Program-made: the position numbers and the translations under genes
The notes under the pieces: model-generated
What the model saw: only the letters and a program-made list of their open reading frames with translations
Told to the model about the DNA's origin: nothing
The model's database searches: none
DNA from: Actinomycetota bacterium
GTDB lineage: Bacteria > Actinomycetota > Acidimicrobiia > Acidimicrobiales > Poriferisodalaceae
NCBI GenBank assembly: GCA_014238065.1
Contig: JABABU010000025.1
Span: 117,648 to 181,647 of the forward strand
DNA length: 64,000 nucleotides
Reading direction: 5' to 3'
In this document: piece by piece, positions 8,924 through 16,093 of the stretch
Layout: each line of letters begins with the position of its first letter
Position numbering within the stretch: the first letter of the stretch is position 1

Positions 8924-10336
8924 TCACGCGGCGGCCTTCGCCCTAGCAAATACCAGCGACTTGCGAAGCTCGGCCACTGCTGTCTCCCATTCCGATGGTG
9001 TGAGCGCATCATCGTAGGCTTCACTCGCTTCAGCGGTGGCACCCGCTATCTGATCGATCCAGGCATCGAGGACCGCGTCAACTTGTTCTTCTGCGAATGG
9101 GCCTTCGAGGAATTCGGCGAGCAGCTGCGCGTACTCGGTCTCGAACTCGGTCCAGGTTCCGATGATCGGATCGCATGCCGCCGACCGCTGCTGGAGCTGA
9201 AATCCGCCGTAGGCAAAGGGACGGCAGTCGTTGGAGATCTCGCCCCATGCGTCCTTCATAGGCGTGACCGGGTTGACGTTCGACACGATGTTCTCGAAGG
9301 CGTTGTCAAGGTCCCAGGGAATGACATGCAGGGTCCCGCTCGCCGGCTGCTCGTACCAGAAGAAGTTGTGCGAGCCGCAGTCGGGGATGCAGTACCAGTG
9401 GAAAAGACCGTCATCGTTTCGGATGGTCCTGTCAACCACCGCCATCGCGAGCACGGTGTCGATGTGCATCCAATCCTGCATCGTTTGTTTCGGTTCATCG
9501 CTGGTCAGCAACTCGCCCGCGAACGCTTGGATGAGCGACACGCTGGGACTTTCGTCTTCGTTCGTTCGCAACGCATCGAGCAGTGGCCGCTCTCCTTGGA
9601 CTCGGCCGTCGACAGTCACCGGCCATACCTCTTTGTAGAGATTGCCCGAGCCGTCATCGAAGAACTCCCGCGTGAACCGACCGTCGATCTGCTCCGTCAG
9701 GGCGAACAACCCGACGAACTCCCCGTTGATCATCAGCCGGGCGTGCACCGAACGCGGAACAGGCACGCCCATCTCACGGAACAACCAGTACCCGAGGCGT
9801 TCGTGTAGCTGCGTTGCATCGAGATTCTGCGAATGGAACTGCAATTTCCGGAGGCCATAGAACTCGTCCTTCGAATCCGACCAGTTGATCTTCACCTTCA
9901 TCGAGAGCTTCGTACAGGTCTTGTGACCTGACGGATTGGCGAAGTCACGGCCAGAGACGCAGCCGACGAACGCACCGATCGAACCCTTGTACCGGACACC
10001 GACGGGGCCGATAGTCGTGCCTTCGAATGTCAGGAGGCCTTCGACGTACTCCTCGGCCGCGGGATCGTTGTCAAGAAACTCGAGGGCGTCATCGGTGAGC
10101 GTCAACTCGTAGGTCCTGAGCTCACTCTGGTCGAAGATGTAACTCGAGTCACCTTCGACGTTTGGCACCGCATCGTCCGACACCGCCATCGTCTGACCCT
10201 GCGTCGGGACCATGCTGGTTACGCTGGTCCCCACCGATGCGGGTGCAACCTCAGAAACCGTCCTTTCCGGCGAGGTTCCCGAACATGCTGCCGCGACGAT
10301 CGCCGTCGCGCACACGATCGTGGTCCTTCTCAACAC
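8924..10336 (-). CDS. CotH-kinase-family lipoprotein
   Basis: 470 residues. Residues 1-18 are a signal peptide ending in a lipobox (V-A-A-A-C), so the protein should be exported and lipid-anchored. The CotH domain shows 'VRYKGSIGAF', 'KLSMKVKINWSD', 'FYGLRKLQFHSQNLD' and the hallmark 'HNFFWYEQ...LHVIPWDLDNAFEN' with the catalytic/metal aspartates. CotH proteins are atypical secreted protein kinases (spore-coat CotH phosphorylates CotB/CotG). It is the first gene of the CotH-DUF4956-VTC operon. A kinase on the outer face next to a possible polyphosphate or nucleotide polymer enzyme suggests the operon makes its own phosphoryl donor, but this is inference. Confidence 0.88.
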   Translation of the reverse strand: MLRRTTIVCATAIVAAACSGTSPERTVSEVAPASVGTSVTSMVPTQGQTMAVSDDAVPNVEGDSSYIFDQSELRTYELTLTDDALEFLDNDPAAEEYVEGLLTFEGTTIGPVGVRYKGSIGAFVGCVSGRDFANPSGHKTCTKLSMKVKINWSDSKDEFYGLRKLQFHSQNLDATQLHERLGYWLFREMGVPVPRSVHARLMINGEFVGLFALTEQIDGRFTREFFDDGSGNLYKEVWPVTVDGRVQGERPLLDALRTNEDESPSVSLIQAFAGELLTSDEPKQTMQDWMHIDTVLAMAVVDRTIRNDDGLFHWYCIPDCGSHNFFWYEQPASGTLHVIPWDLDNAFENIVSNVNPVTPMKDAWGEISNDCRPFAYGGFQLQQRSAACDPIIGTWTEFETEYAQLLAEFLEGPFAEEQVDAVLDAWIDQIAGATAEASEAYDDALTPSEWETAVAELRKSLVFARAKAAA

Positions 10337-10443
10337 CGAGACTCCTCCTCACAGCAACTACCGCAACGCTAGCGAGCACAGCAAAGGGAATTCGAAGCCA
10401 AAAGCAAGCAACGTACAGTCGCGATGACGACAGAAAGGCCGGC

Positions 10444-10539
10444 ATGGTCGTCACCTACGTTATGAACAAGATGCGCAGCAACCTGCTCGGCGACCTGCGA
10501 GCATTCAACCTGGTCCAGGCCGCCTACGCCGCCTTGTGA
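10444..10539 (+). CDS. Possible 31-residue small protein
   Basis: An ATG preceded by GAAAGG (10433-10438, five-base spacing) opens a 31-codon frame ending in TGA at 10539, in the 215-base gap between two minus-strand genes. The predicted peptide is hydrophobic/basic, with 'MRSNLLGDLRAF' in the middle and 'QAAYAAL' at the end, and could form one amphipathic helix. I recognise no family. Supporting it are the ribosome-binding site and the absence of another gene here; against it is the small size, which is easily reached by chance. Confidence 0.3.
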   Translation: MVVTYVMNKMRSNLLGDLRAFNLVQAAYAAL

Positions 10540-10551
10540 CCCGAAATCTGA

Positions 10552-11745
10552 TCAGTCCCAGAAGGGATAACGGGACAAGAGCTCAACGCCTGCTGAGGTG
10601 ACCTGCACCATCTGCTCGAGCTTGACCCCCTGCGACCCGCCGACCGGGCCGACATAGCTCTCGACCGAGAGCACCAGCCCCTCAGTGATCTCGCCATCGT
10701 ATCCCGTCCACTCCCAGTCGTCCGGGTACGGGATTTTCGGGTATTCATCGCTCATTCCGACACCATGAAAGGCGCAGGCGTACCGGTTTGCGACGACATC
10801 ATCGGGTTGCCGTAGGACCGAATGGCTGAGTTCTCGAAACGAGGCTCCAACATGCAGCAGATTCGTGTTGTGTTCGATTTCGGCAAGCGCCATGTCGTAC
10901 AGCCACTGCTGTTCGGCGGTCGGCGCCACATCGCCGCAGAGGAACGTTCGAGATACATCTGCGCAATACCCGAACGGACCAACCATGTCGGTGTCGAAAG
11001 GTACGACGTCGCCAGCGTCAATGGTCCGGTGACTCGCCTCCTGGTACCACGGGTTCGAACGGTGTCCGCTGCACAACATCCGCCCATCGATCCAGTCGCC
11101 GTCGTGTTCGACGTTCACCTGGTGGAGGATCGACCAGAGTCGGTTCTCGGTGATCCCTGGCTCGAGCGCTGCCTCCATCTTGGCCATCCCGAGTTCAGCC
11201 ACATCTATCGCGTGACGGATGAGATCGAGCTCACCCTCGATTTTCAAGCTGCGTGCCAGCTCGACGACCGGTTCGGCCTCGGCCGTCGACCACCCAGCTT
11301 CGCTGATCGCATCATGGGTACTGGTCGTCATTCGCTCGAGACCCACGACGGCATCGCGCCCGAGACCGGCATCGCCGATGACGCGCTCGACGTCGTCGAC
11401 GAAAAGGCGCGCACGCGCCGCAAGGTCGGCGCCGGCATCGAAGACCGTGATCCCGTGGGTGGAGCGCAACACATCGGCGACTGCCGTCTTCTCGGTGTCG
11501 AGTCCGTGGTACACCGCGTCTCCCGCAACGGGCAAGATCAGGTACGACGAAGGGATGTGCGCTTGAAACAACGCGTAACCCCTGTAGCCGATTGCATACC
11601 GGATACTCACCGGATTCGTGAGGACAACGACGTCGATGCCCTTGACCTCCATGACCGATCGAAGATGCCGTTTCCGTCGTTCGCGAAGACCGGAGATGTC
11701 GACATCGGGAGCCGGGAGTCGTTCGGCTGGCTCCAAGAAGGTCAC
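10552..11745 (-). CDS. M24-family metallohydrolase/lyase, DddP-like
   Basis: 397 residues from GTG 11745 (a longer in-frame start at 11778 overlaps the upstream gene). It has an N-terminal creatinase domain and a C-terminal pita-bread domain. Candidate metal ligands, numbered from this start, are D251, D253 and D263 in 'FDTDMVGPFGYCADVSRTF', H327 in 'FHGVGMSDEYP', E362 and E377. Their spacing (2, 10, 64, 35, 15) equals that recalled for the DMSP lyase DddP (D295, D297, D307, H371, E406, E421), and Tyr322 and Asp333 coincide with DddP Y366 and D377. Ordinary prolidases and Xaa-Pro peptidases have one Asp at the first position and an 11-residue step. The DddP Trp178 equivalent is not obvious. 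It could therefore cleave DMSP to acrylate and DMS, or be a related peptidase/hydrolase. Confidence 0.82.
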   Translation of the reverse strand: MTFLEPAERLPAPDVDISGLRERRKRHLRSVMEVKGIDVVVLTNPVSIRYAIGYRGYALFQAHIPSSYLILPVAGDAVYHGLDTEKTAVADVLRSTHGITVFDAGADLAARARLFVDDVERVIGDAGLGRDAVVGLERMTTSTHDAISEAGWSTAEAEPVVELARSLKIEGELDLIRHAIDVAELGMAKMEAALEPGITENRLWSILHQVNVEHDGDWIDGRMLCSGHRSNPWYQEASHRTIDAGDVVPFDTDMVGPFGYCADVSRTFLCGDVAPTAEQQWLYDMALAEIEHNTNLLHVGASFRELSHSVLRQPDDVVANRYACAFHGVGMSDEYPKIPYPDDWEWTGYDGEITEGLVLSVESYVGPVGGSQGVKLEQMVQVTSAGVELLSRYPFWD

Positions 11746-11747
11746 AG

Positions 11748-12005
11748 TCAGCCAGCTACCAGAGAAGCGAAGGCCCACACGCTCGCGACCGACCCGATAC
11801 CGATCATCACCACGCTGCGCCCCAGTGGGGGACGCTCGAGTTCGCCGTCGCGGTCTTCTCGGCGCGGCCGCACCAACGCAAGAATCGTGCCGACAGCCAT
11901 CGCTGCACCGAGGGCAAGGATCAGTAGCGGAAGCAGGTTGTCACCGAGAAACACAGCACCTCCATCAGCCAGGCCCTCAACGAGCCGACTTCCGAGAATG
12001 TTCAA
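11748..12005 (-). CDS. Small two-helix membrane protein
   Basis: Up to 85 residues from TTG 12005, or 68 residues from GTG 11954, which has GGAGG four bases upstream and may be the true start. There are two hydrophobic helices ('LLPLLILALGAAMAVGTILA' and a second one at the C-terminus) separated by a charged loop with 'RPRREDRDGELERPP'. The stop is two bases upstream of the GTG of the M24 gene, so both are probably cotranscribed. No known family was recognised; the pairing with the M24 enzyme may be incidental. Confidence 0.6.
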   Translation of the reverse strand: MNILGSRLVEGLADGGAVFLGDNLLPLLILALGAAMAVGTILALVRPRREDRDGELERPPLGRSVVMIGIGSVASVWAFASLVAG

Positions 12006-12075
12006 CGACGCCGAACGCTATCGACTCTCGGGCAGTGACGTCAGCGAACCTTCGGCCCGTGGCAGGGTTGTCTTC

Positions 12076-12372
12076 GTGCAGAACACGCTACGAATTGTCG
12101 GCACCGTCGCCATTGGACTAGTCATCGGCCGATTCAGCGGTCTGGTCTTCGTGCTGCTCATCATGACCGGCGGTCTGCTCACCGGGCTCGTCCTTCGCGT
12201 CATGGCTCAGGAACGATCCACCGGCGCGAGCCAAACAGCCAGGATCGCCATCGCGCTCGGTATCGCTGTCCTCGCCGGTCGACTCATCGGCTGGTTCGGA
12301 ATCATCGGCGGATTCTTGGCCCTGATCCTGATCGGCGTGGCACTCGTTCTCGCTGGCGCAGGAATCACCTGA
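12076..12372 (+). CDS. Small hydrophobic membrane protein
   Basis: 98 residues from GTG 12076 (AGGG at 12064-12067 is a weak ribosome-binding site). Two hydrophobic hairpins are visible: 'TVAIGLVIGRFSGLVFVLLI' region, then after the polar 'RVMAQERSTGASQTAR' a second Gly-rich pair ending in 'LALILIGVALVLAGAGIT'. The frame stays open far upstream, but that part is antisense to the M24 gene and is not accepted. It is divergent from the preceding small membrane gene. Function unknown; could be chance hydrophobic coding, hence the moderate confidence. Confidence 0.45.
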   Translation: MQNTLRIVGTVAIGLVIGRFSGLVFVLLIMTGGLLTGLVLRVMAQERSTGASQTARIAIALGIAVLAGRLIGWFGIIGGFLALILIGVALVLAGAGIT

Positions 12373-12466
12373 ATCCACATCTCTCTACAGGATTCCCTCA
12401 AGGCTGAAGCGTCCGACTGCCGAAGACACCACTGTCGGTATCGCCCGCACCGGCACAGCATGGGAA

Positions 12467-12540
12467 ATGGGTGGAGGTTGTTGCTCCCTCCTCACCAGAG
12501 GTCGTGCCTTCGGCACAGTGAGACGGTGATCTCCACCCAT
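12467..12540. other. Structured intergenic element (nested inverted repeats)
   Basis: Outer arms ATGGGTGGAG (12467-12476) and CTCCACCCAT (12531-12540) are perfectly complementary. Inside are a second pairing CTCAC/GTGAG and an apical hairpin GTGCC-TTC-GGCAC. Three nested perfect helices in 74 bases is far more than random. It lies downstream of dnaB and of the small membrane gene, so either strand could be transcribed. It may be a small RNA or an element of 3' ends; no known RNA family was recognised. Confidence 0.5.
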
Positions 12541-12567
12541 CCCCATGACCACGACCGAGACACGCGG

Positions 12568-12586
12568 CCGACCTTTCGAAGGTCGG
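12568..12586 (-). terminator. Hairpin after dnaB
   Basis: CCGACCT-TTCGA-AGGTCGG is a perfect 7-bp stem located immediately beyond the dnaB stop (12588). It lacks a T-run on the minus strand, as is common for actinobacterial terminators. Confidence 0.6.
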
Positions 12587-12587
12587 A

Positions 12588-13946
12588 CTAGTTCTTGGCC
12601 ATGTTGGCGAACTTCGTGAAGTTACCGATGAACGCCAAACGAACGGTGCCCGTCGGTCCGTTTCGATGCTTGGCGATGATTACCTCGGATGTGCCGATGT
12701 CGGACGACTCTGGGTCGTAGATCTCGTCGCGGTACAGGAACATCACGACGTCGGCGTCCTGCTCGATGGCACCGCTCTCTCGAAGATCGGCCAGCATCGG
12801 GCGTTTGTCGGCACGCTGCTCGAGGTTTCGGCTCAGCTGCGACAAAGCAACAACCGGCGTTTCGAGTTCACGGGCGAGGATCTTCAAGCTTCGAGAAATC
12901 TCCGAGATCTCGATCTGGCGGCTCTCGGCCCGACCTGAACCCGACATCAGCTGGAGATAGTCGACGAAGATGACACCGAGGTCACCGAGGCGCGCCTTCA
13001 AACGGCGGGCCTTCGCCCTGATCTCCATCACGGTGAGGTTCGGGTTGTCGTCGATCCAGATGGGGGCCTCAGCCAACTGCCCGACAGCACGACTGATCTT
13101 GGGCCAGTCATCGTCGCTGAGATTGCCGTTCCTGAGCCGTGATGCATCGACTTTCGCCTCAGAACACAGCAGCCGCTGGGTCAACTCGAGGTGACCCATC
13201 TCCAAGGAGAAAAACAACACCGGACGCTGAGCGACCATGGCCGCGTGTGTGGCCATACCGAGCGCAAACGACGTCTTTCCCATCGCCGGCCGAGCACCGA
13301 CGACAAGCAAAGCGTTTGGCTGGAGACCAGACAGAATCTCGTCGAGGTCGTGGTAGCCAGACGGCACTCCAGTGATGGCCTCGCCACGTTCGTAGAGCTC
13401 TTCGAGCCGGTCGAGGTTCTCCGAAAGCAGATCACGAATCGCACGAGTCGAATCGGTAACCCTTCGCTCTGCAACTTGAAACATCTTCGCTTCGGCCTCG
13501 TCGACGGCCTTCGTGACGTCCTCCGGCAACGAGTACCCGACCTCGGCGATCTCACCTGCGACACCAATGAGCCGACGAAGCAACGCTCGCTCTTCGATGA
13601 TCCGGGCATAACGAGACGCGTTCGACGTCGCAGGAGTGGTCGCCTGGAGATCGACCAGCGTCTCGAGACCACCCGAATCCGACAAGAGCCCAGCCCGGTC
13701 GAGTTCCTCGGCGACGGTGACCGGGTCGGCTGGGTTGCCACTCGAATACAACGCGGCGATTGCGTCAAAAATATGCTGATGGGCCGGCTTGTAGAAGTCG
13801 CCTGCATCGAGCATTTCGACGGCAGGACCTATGGCATCCCTGCTCAGGAGCATTGCTCCGAGCAACGAATACTCGGCCTCGAGGTTGTGCGGCGGGACAC
13901 GTGAGGTCACCGCGGGTCGGAGAGGACTGAAGTCGGTGTCATTCAC
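12588..13946 (-). CDS. dnaB: Replicative DNA helicase
   Basis: 452 residues from GTG 13946, chosen for GGGGGAG nine bases upstream; starts further upstream exist but would add a basic tail not seen in DnaB. The N-terminal domain begins 'VPPHNLEAEYSLLGAMLL'. The RecA-like domain has Walker A 'GARPAMGKTSFAL', Walker B region 'LGVIFVDYLQLM' and the DnaB-specific 'ALSQLSRNLEQRADKRPMLADL'. Hexameric helicase that unwinds the fork 5'-3'; with no dnaC in view, the DciA homologue at 42875 is the probable loading partner. No intein interrupts the Walker motifs. The gene follows rplI but is separated by a terminator, and a perfect DnaA box sits about 70 bases upstream of its start. Confidence 0.97.
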   Translation of the reverse strand: MNDTDFSPLRPAVTSRVPPHNLEAEYSLLGAMLLSRDAIGPAVEMLDAGDFYKPAHQHIFDAIAALYSSGNPADPVTVAEELDRAGLLSDSGGLETLVDLQATTPATSNASRYARIIEERALLRRLIGVAGEIAEVGYSLPEDVTKAVDEAEAKMFQVAERRVTDSTRAIRDLLSENLDRLEELYERGEAITGVPSGYHDLDEILSGLQPNALLVVGARPAMGKTSFALGMATHAAMVAQRPVLFFSLEMGHLELTQRLLCSEAKVDASRLRNGNLSDDDWPKISRAVGQLAEAPIWIDDNPNLTVMEIRAKARRLKARLGDLGVIFVDYLQLMSGSGRAESRQIEISEISRSLKILARELETPVVALSQLSRNLEQRADKRPMLADLRESGAIEQDADVVMFLYRDEIYDPESSDIGTSEVIIAKHRNGPTGTVRLAFIGNFTKFANMAKN

Positions 13947-14014
13947 CGACGAATACTCCCCCACGTAGCCTGTGTACATCCAGAGGACGACCCTGAGGAG
14001 CTGGGCCTCCAGCC

Positions 14015-14023
14015 TGTGGATAA
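14015..14023 (-). promoter_or_regulatory. Perfect DnaA box upstream of dnaB
   Basis: TTATCCACA on the minus strand (TGTGGATAA on plus), a full match to the DnaA-box consensus, in the short dnaB-rplI spacer. The position fits control of dnaB transcription by DnaA. Confidence 0.75.
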
Positions 14024-14037
14024 CGTGTGTATTTCGC

Positions 14038-14051
14038 TTTGCGCGCGCAAA
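14038..14051. promoter_or_regulatory. 14-bp perfect palindrome upstream of dnaB
   Basis: TTTGCGCGCGCAAA is a perfect dyad lying between the rplI terminator and the DnaA box. It could be an operator for the dnaB promoter or the second part of the terminator structure. Confidence 0.45.
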
Positions 14052-14084
14052 CGTCGTCAGCACTCACGTTGAGTGCTGACGACG
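14052..14084 (-). terminator. Terminator of the rpsF-ssb-rpsR-rplI operon
   Basis: Perfect 15-bp stem CGTCGTCAGCACTCA with a 3-base loop, 24 bases after the rplI stop, followed on the minus strand by TTTG. This is the strongest hairpin seen in the window and should end the ribosomal-protein operon before dnaB. Confidence 0.85.
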
Positions 14085-14108
14085 AGTGCTGCATCGTCTG
14101 TCGAAGCC

Positions 14109-14555
14109 TCAGGCCCCGACGACCTCAACCGAGATCACGAAGCGGACATCGGCGTGAAGTTTGGCCTGCACCTCGTGCTCACCGATCGACCTGATCGGGT
14201 TGTCGGTGCTCAGGTTTCGCCGATCGAGATCGTGCCCGGTCTGGACCTTGACCGCATCGGCAACCTCAGTCGTCGTGACCGACCCGTAAAGGTGACCCGC
14301 ACCGCCGGCCTTGGCGGTGATGGTGATGGTCTTGCCGACGAGCTCGCGAGCGATCTCCTCAGCTGCCGAACGATCGCGTCCATCGCGAACGTCGCGTGCC
14401 TTGCGCATCGAAGCCGCCTGGTTGACTGCACCATTGGATGCCTTCATCGCAAGGCCACGAGGAACAAGAAAGTTCCTGGCATAGCCATCTGCGACCTCGA
14501 CGATGTCGCCGGTCTTGCCGACACCGCTCACATCACTACGAAGAATGACATTCAC
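14109..14555 (-). CDS. rplI: Ribosomal protein bL9
   Basis: 148 residues, the normal length. The start '[30 protein letters not shown]' region contains the bL9 signature (G-x2-[GN]-x4-V-x2-G-Y-x2-N-[FY]-L) with '[13 protein letters not shown]'. A long central helix (about 40-75) connects to the C-terminal rRNA-binding domain. It is the last gene of rpsF-ssb-rpsR-rplI; its ATG overlaps the rpsR stop as ATGA, so translation is coupled. Confidence 0.97.
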   Translation of the reverse strand: MNVILRSDVSGVGKTGDIVEVADGYARNFLVPRGLAMKASNGAVNQAASMRKARDVRDGRDRSAAEEIARELVGKTITITAKAGGAGHLYGSVTTTEVADAVKVQTGHDLDRRNLSTDNPIRSIGEHEVQAKLHADVRFVISVEVVGA

Positions 14556-14974
14556 TCCGCACCAACCTGCTCCGGCTCGACAGCGTCGACAATTCCGTCG
14601 ATCTCTGGGGCCCTCTCGTCTGCGCCTGCACCCTTCTCGTCAGTGTCCGTGGGGCGATCGCCGCGATCATCACGATCGCGACGACGCTTGTCGCCTTTGC
14701 GTTGGGTGACAACCATGCTCGCGTACGGCATCAGAGCCATCTCGCGAGCGACTTTGATGGCATTCGCCGCGGCACGTTGCTGCTGTACATCGTTTCCTGT
14801 GACCCGACGAGCACGGATCTTGGCTCGATCGGACATGAAAGCGCGAAGGAGGTTGACGTCCTTGTAGTCGACGTACTCGATGCCCTCCTTGACAATCGGG
14901 CTGACCTTCTTCTTTCGCGGTTTGCCCTTCTTCGGATCCTTGCCCTTTATACGAGGCTTCTTCTTCTGGGCCAT
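14552..14974 (-). CDS. rpsR: Ribosomal protein bS18, zinc-independent form with long acidic C-terminal tail
   Basis: 140 residues against roughly 75-90 for the family. The conserved body includes '[19 protein letters not shown]' and '[19 protein letters not shown]'. The position that carries the C-x-x-C zinc pair in C-plus forms (K-C-V-F-C in Mycobacterium RpsR1) reads K-V-S-P-I-V here, and the later Cys of 'TGNC' is Asp, so this is a C-minus, zinc-free version. From about residue 95 a charged extension rich in Asp/Glu/Gly ('[19 protein letters not shown]') is added that ordinary bS18 lacks. It sits between ssb and rplI with one- and four-base overlaps. S18 pairs with S6 on the 30S platform. 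Confidence 0.95.
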   Translation of the reverse strand: MAQKKKPRIKGKDPKKGKPRKKKVSPIVKEGIEYVDYKDVNLLRAFMSDRAKIRARRVTGNDVQQQRAAANAIKVAREMALMPYASMVVTQRKGDKRRRDRDDRGDRPTDTDEKGAGADERAPEIDGIVDAVEPEQVGAE

Positions 14975-15468
14975 TAGAACGGCTCCTCTTCCGGGTAGTA
15001 CTGCGTGTCAGAAGCACCTACTGGTGCCGGGTTCTGCTGCGGACGGCCACCGCCACCCTGCACGCCTTGTGTTCCCTGTCCTTGGAATCCTTGTCCTCCA
15101 CCCGTGCGCTCTGTCTTACGCACCTCGGCGGTGGCCCAGCGGAGGCTGGGGCCGATCTCTTCTGCGCTGATCTCCACCACCGAGCGCTTGTCTCCTTCCG
15201 GCGTGTCCCACGACCTCTGCTCGAGACGACCGGTGACGAGAGCGCGGGAACCGCGAGAAAGTGACTCGCTGACGTTCTCTGCCATCTCGCCCCAGCACAC
15301 GACGTTGAAGAAACTGACCTGCTCCTCCCATTCGCCGCTGCTGCGGTTCTGCCAGCGACGATTCACTGCTATGCCAAGCACAGCACGGGCTTGGCCCGAC
15401 TGGGTGAACCGAAGCTCTGGATCTCTGGTCAGGTTGCCGACAAAAGTGACGGTGTTTCCGTTCGCCAT
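14974..15468 (-). CDS. ssb: Single-stranded DNA-binding protein
   Basis: 164 residues. The OB fold begins '[21 protein letters not shown]' and includes '[15 protein letters not shown]' and '[13 protein letters not shown]'. A Gly/Gln-rich disordered linker (about 118-150) leads to the acidic tip E-E-E-P-F, the docking peptide for replication and repair partners (usually D-D-x-P-F). ATG start with GGAGG at short spacing. The stop overlaps the rpsR start by one base (TAATG). Coats ssDNA during replication; its location between rpsF and rpsR is the conserved bacterial arrangement. Confidence 0.97.
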   Translation of the reverse strand: MANGNTVTFVGNLTRDPELRFTQSGQARAVLGIAVNRRWQNRSSGEWEEQVSFFNVVCWGEMAENVSESLSRGSRALVTGRLEQRSWDTPEGDKRSVVEISAEEIGPSLRWATAEVRKTERTGGGQGFQGQGTQGVQGGGGRPQQNPAPVGASDTQYYPEEEPF

Positions 15469-15480
15469 GGTGTTCCTCCG

Positions 15481-15819
15481 TTACTCGGCCGCAACCGGTT
15501 GGCCGTCTCCGAGCATCCCACGGCGCTCGGCCTCGGAATCAGGGAGACGAATCAGTTTGTGGCGAACGACGTTGTCCGCCAGGCGGAGCGCACGCTCGAC
15601 AGCGTCCATCGCACCTGGCTCCGCAACGAGTTCGACGACGGAATAGTACCCCTCATGCTTGTGGTCGATCTCGTAGGCGAAGCGACGTCGCCCCCAAAAA
15701 TCGACCTTCTTGATCTCGCTGACAGCTTCGATACGTGATCGAACGTCTTTCAGCTCATCTTGGACGGCAACATCATCGAGATCGCCGTCGTGAATGACCA
15801 TCAGTTCATATGCGCGCAC
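15481..15819 (-). CDS. rpsF: Ribosomal protein bS6
   Basis: 112 residues from a GTG with AGGAGG nine bases upstream. Sequence begins 'MRAYELMVIHDGDLDD' and contains 'KVDFWGRRRFAYEIDHKHEG', the S6 signature with the conserved Arg/Tyr/Lys surface that binds S18 and 16S rRNA, and 'LRLADNVVRHKLIRLP'. First gene of rpsF-ssb-rpsR-rplI. Its mRNA leader contains two hairpins that may mediate S6:S18 autoregulation. Confidence 0.97.
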   Translation of the reverse strand: MRAYELMVIHDGDLDDVAVQDELKDVRSRIEAVSEIKKVDFWGRRRFAYEIDHKHEGYYSVVELVAEPGAMDAVERALRLADNVVRHKLIRLPDSEAERRGMLGDGQPVAAE

Positions 15820-15839
15820 TGCGCAACACCTCCTACGGA

Positions 15840-15868
15840 CCCGGTTTCCCGGGGCCCCTCCATGGGGC
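15840..15868 (-). promoter_or_regulatory. rpsF leader hairpins (candidate S6:S18 control element)
   Basis: On the minus strand the leader forms GCCCC-ATGGA-GGGGC (15868-15854) and then CCCGG-GAAA-CCGGG (15853-15840), the second capped by a GNRA tetraloop, directly ahead of the AGGAGG of rpsF. S6:S18 leaders in other bacteria are short hairpins carrying a CCG element next to the ribosome-binding site; CCG occurs here in the stem/loop. Assignment is tentative. Confidence 0.45.
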
Positions 15869-16093
15869 AGGGGTCAAGTTGTCAGCCACGAAGGATAACG
15901 ACTCAGCCCGAATCTCCTCACAGCATGGCCGGAGGGTGGGACAACGATGGCGGGACATCGCAGTCCACCAGTGATCGAACGCCACTGTGCACACCCATCC
16001 ATCCCCGCTCGACCCCGGGGCCCTGGACCAAGCCTCCGTGGCGCCTGGCCGCTCCAGAGGCAAGACATGGTGATGCAGCGGGGTTCCCGCCGG

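Noticed and set aside
10822..12075. The upstream two-thirds of a long plus-strand frame whose end is the small membrane protein at 12076-12372
   Set aside because: This part is antisense to the M24 gene and low in hydrophobic or domain signals; only the hydrophobic C-terminal part is kept.
15833..16063. Minus-strand frame of 76 codons between DUF192 and rpsF
   Set aside because: Overlaps the rpsF leader hairpins, has no ribosome-binding site and its sequence is Pro/Arg/Trp-rich without similarity.
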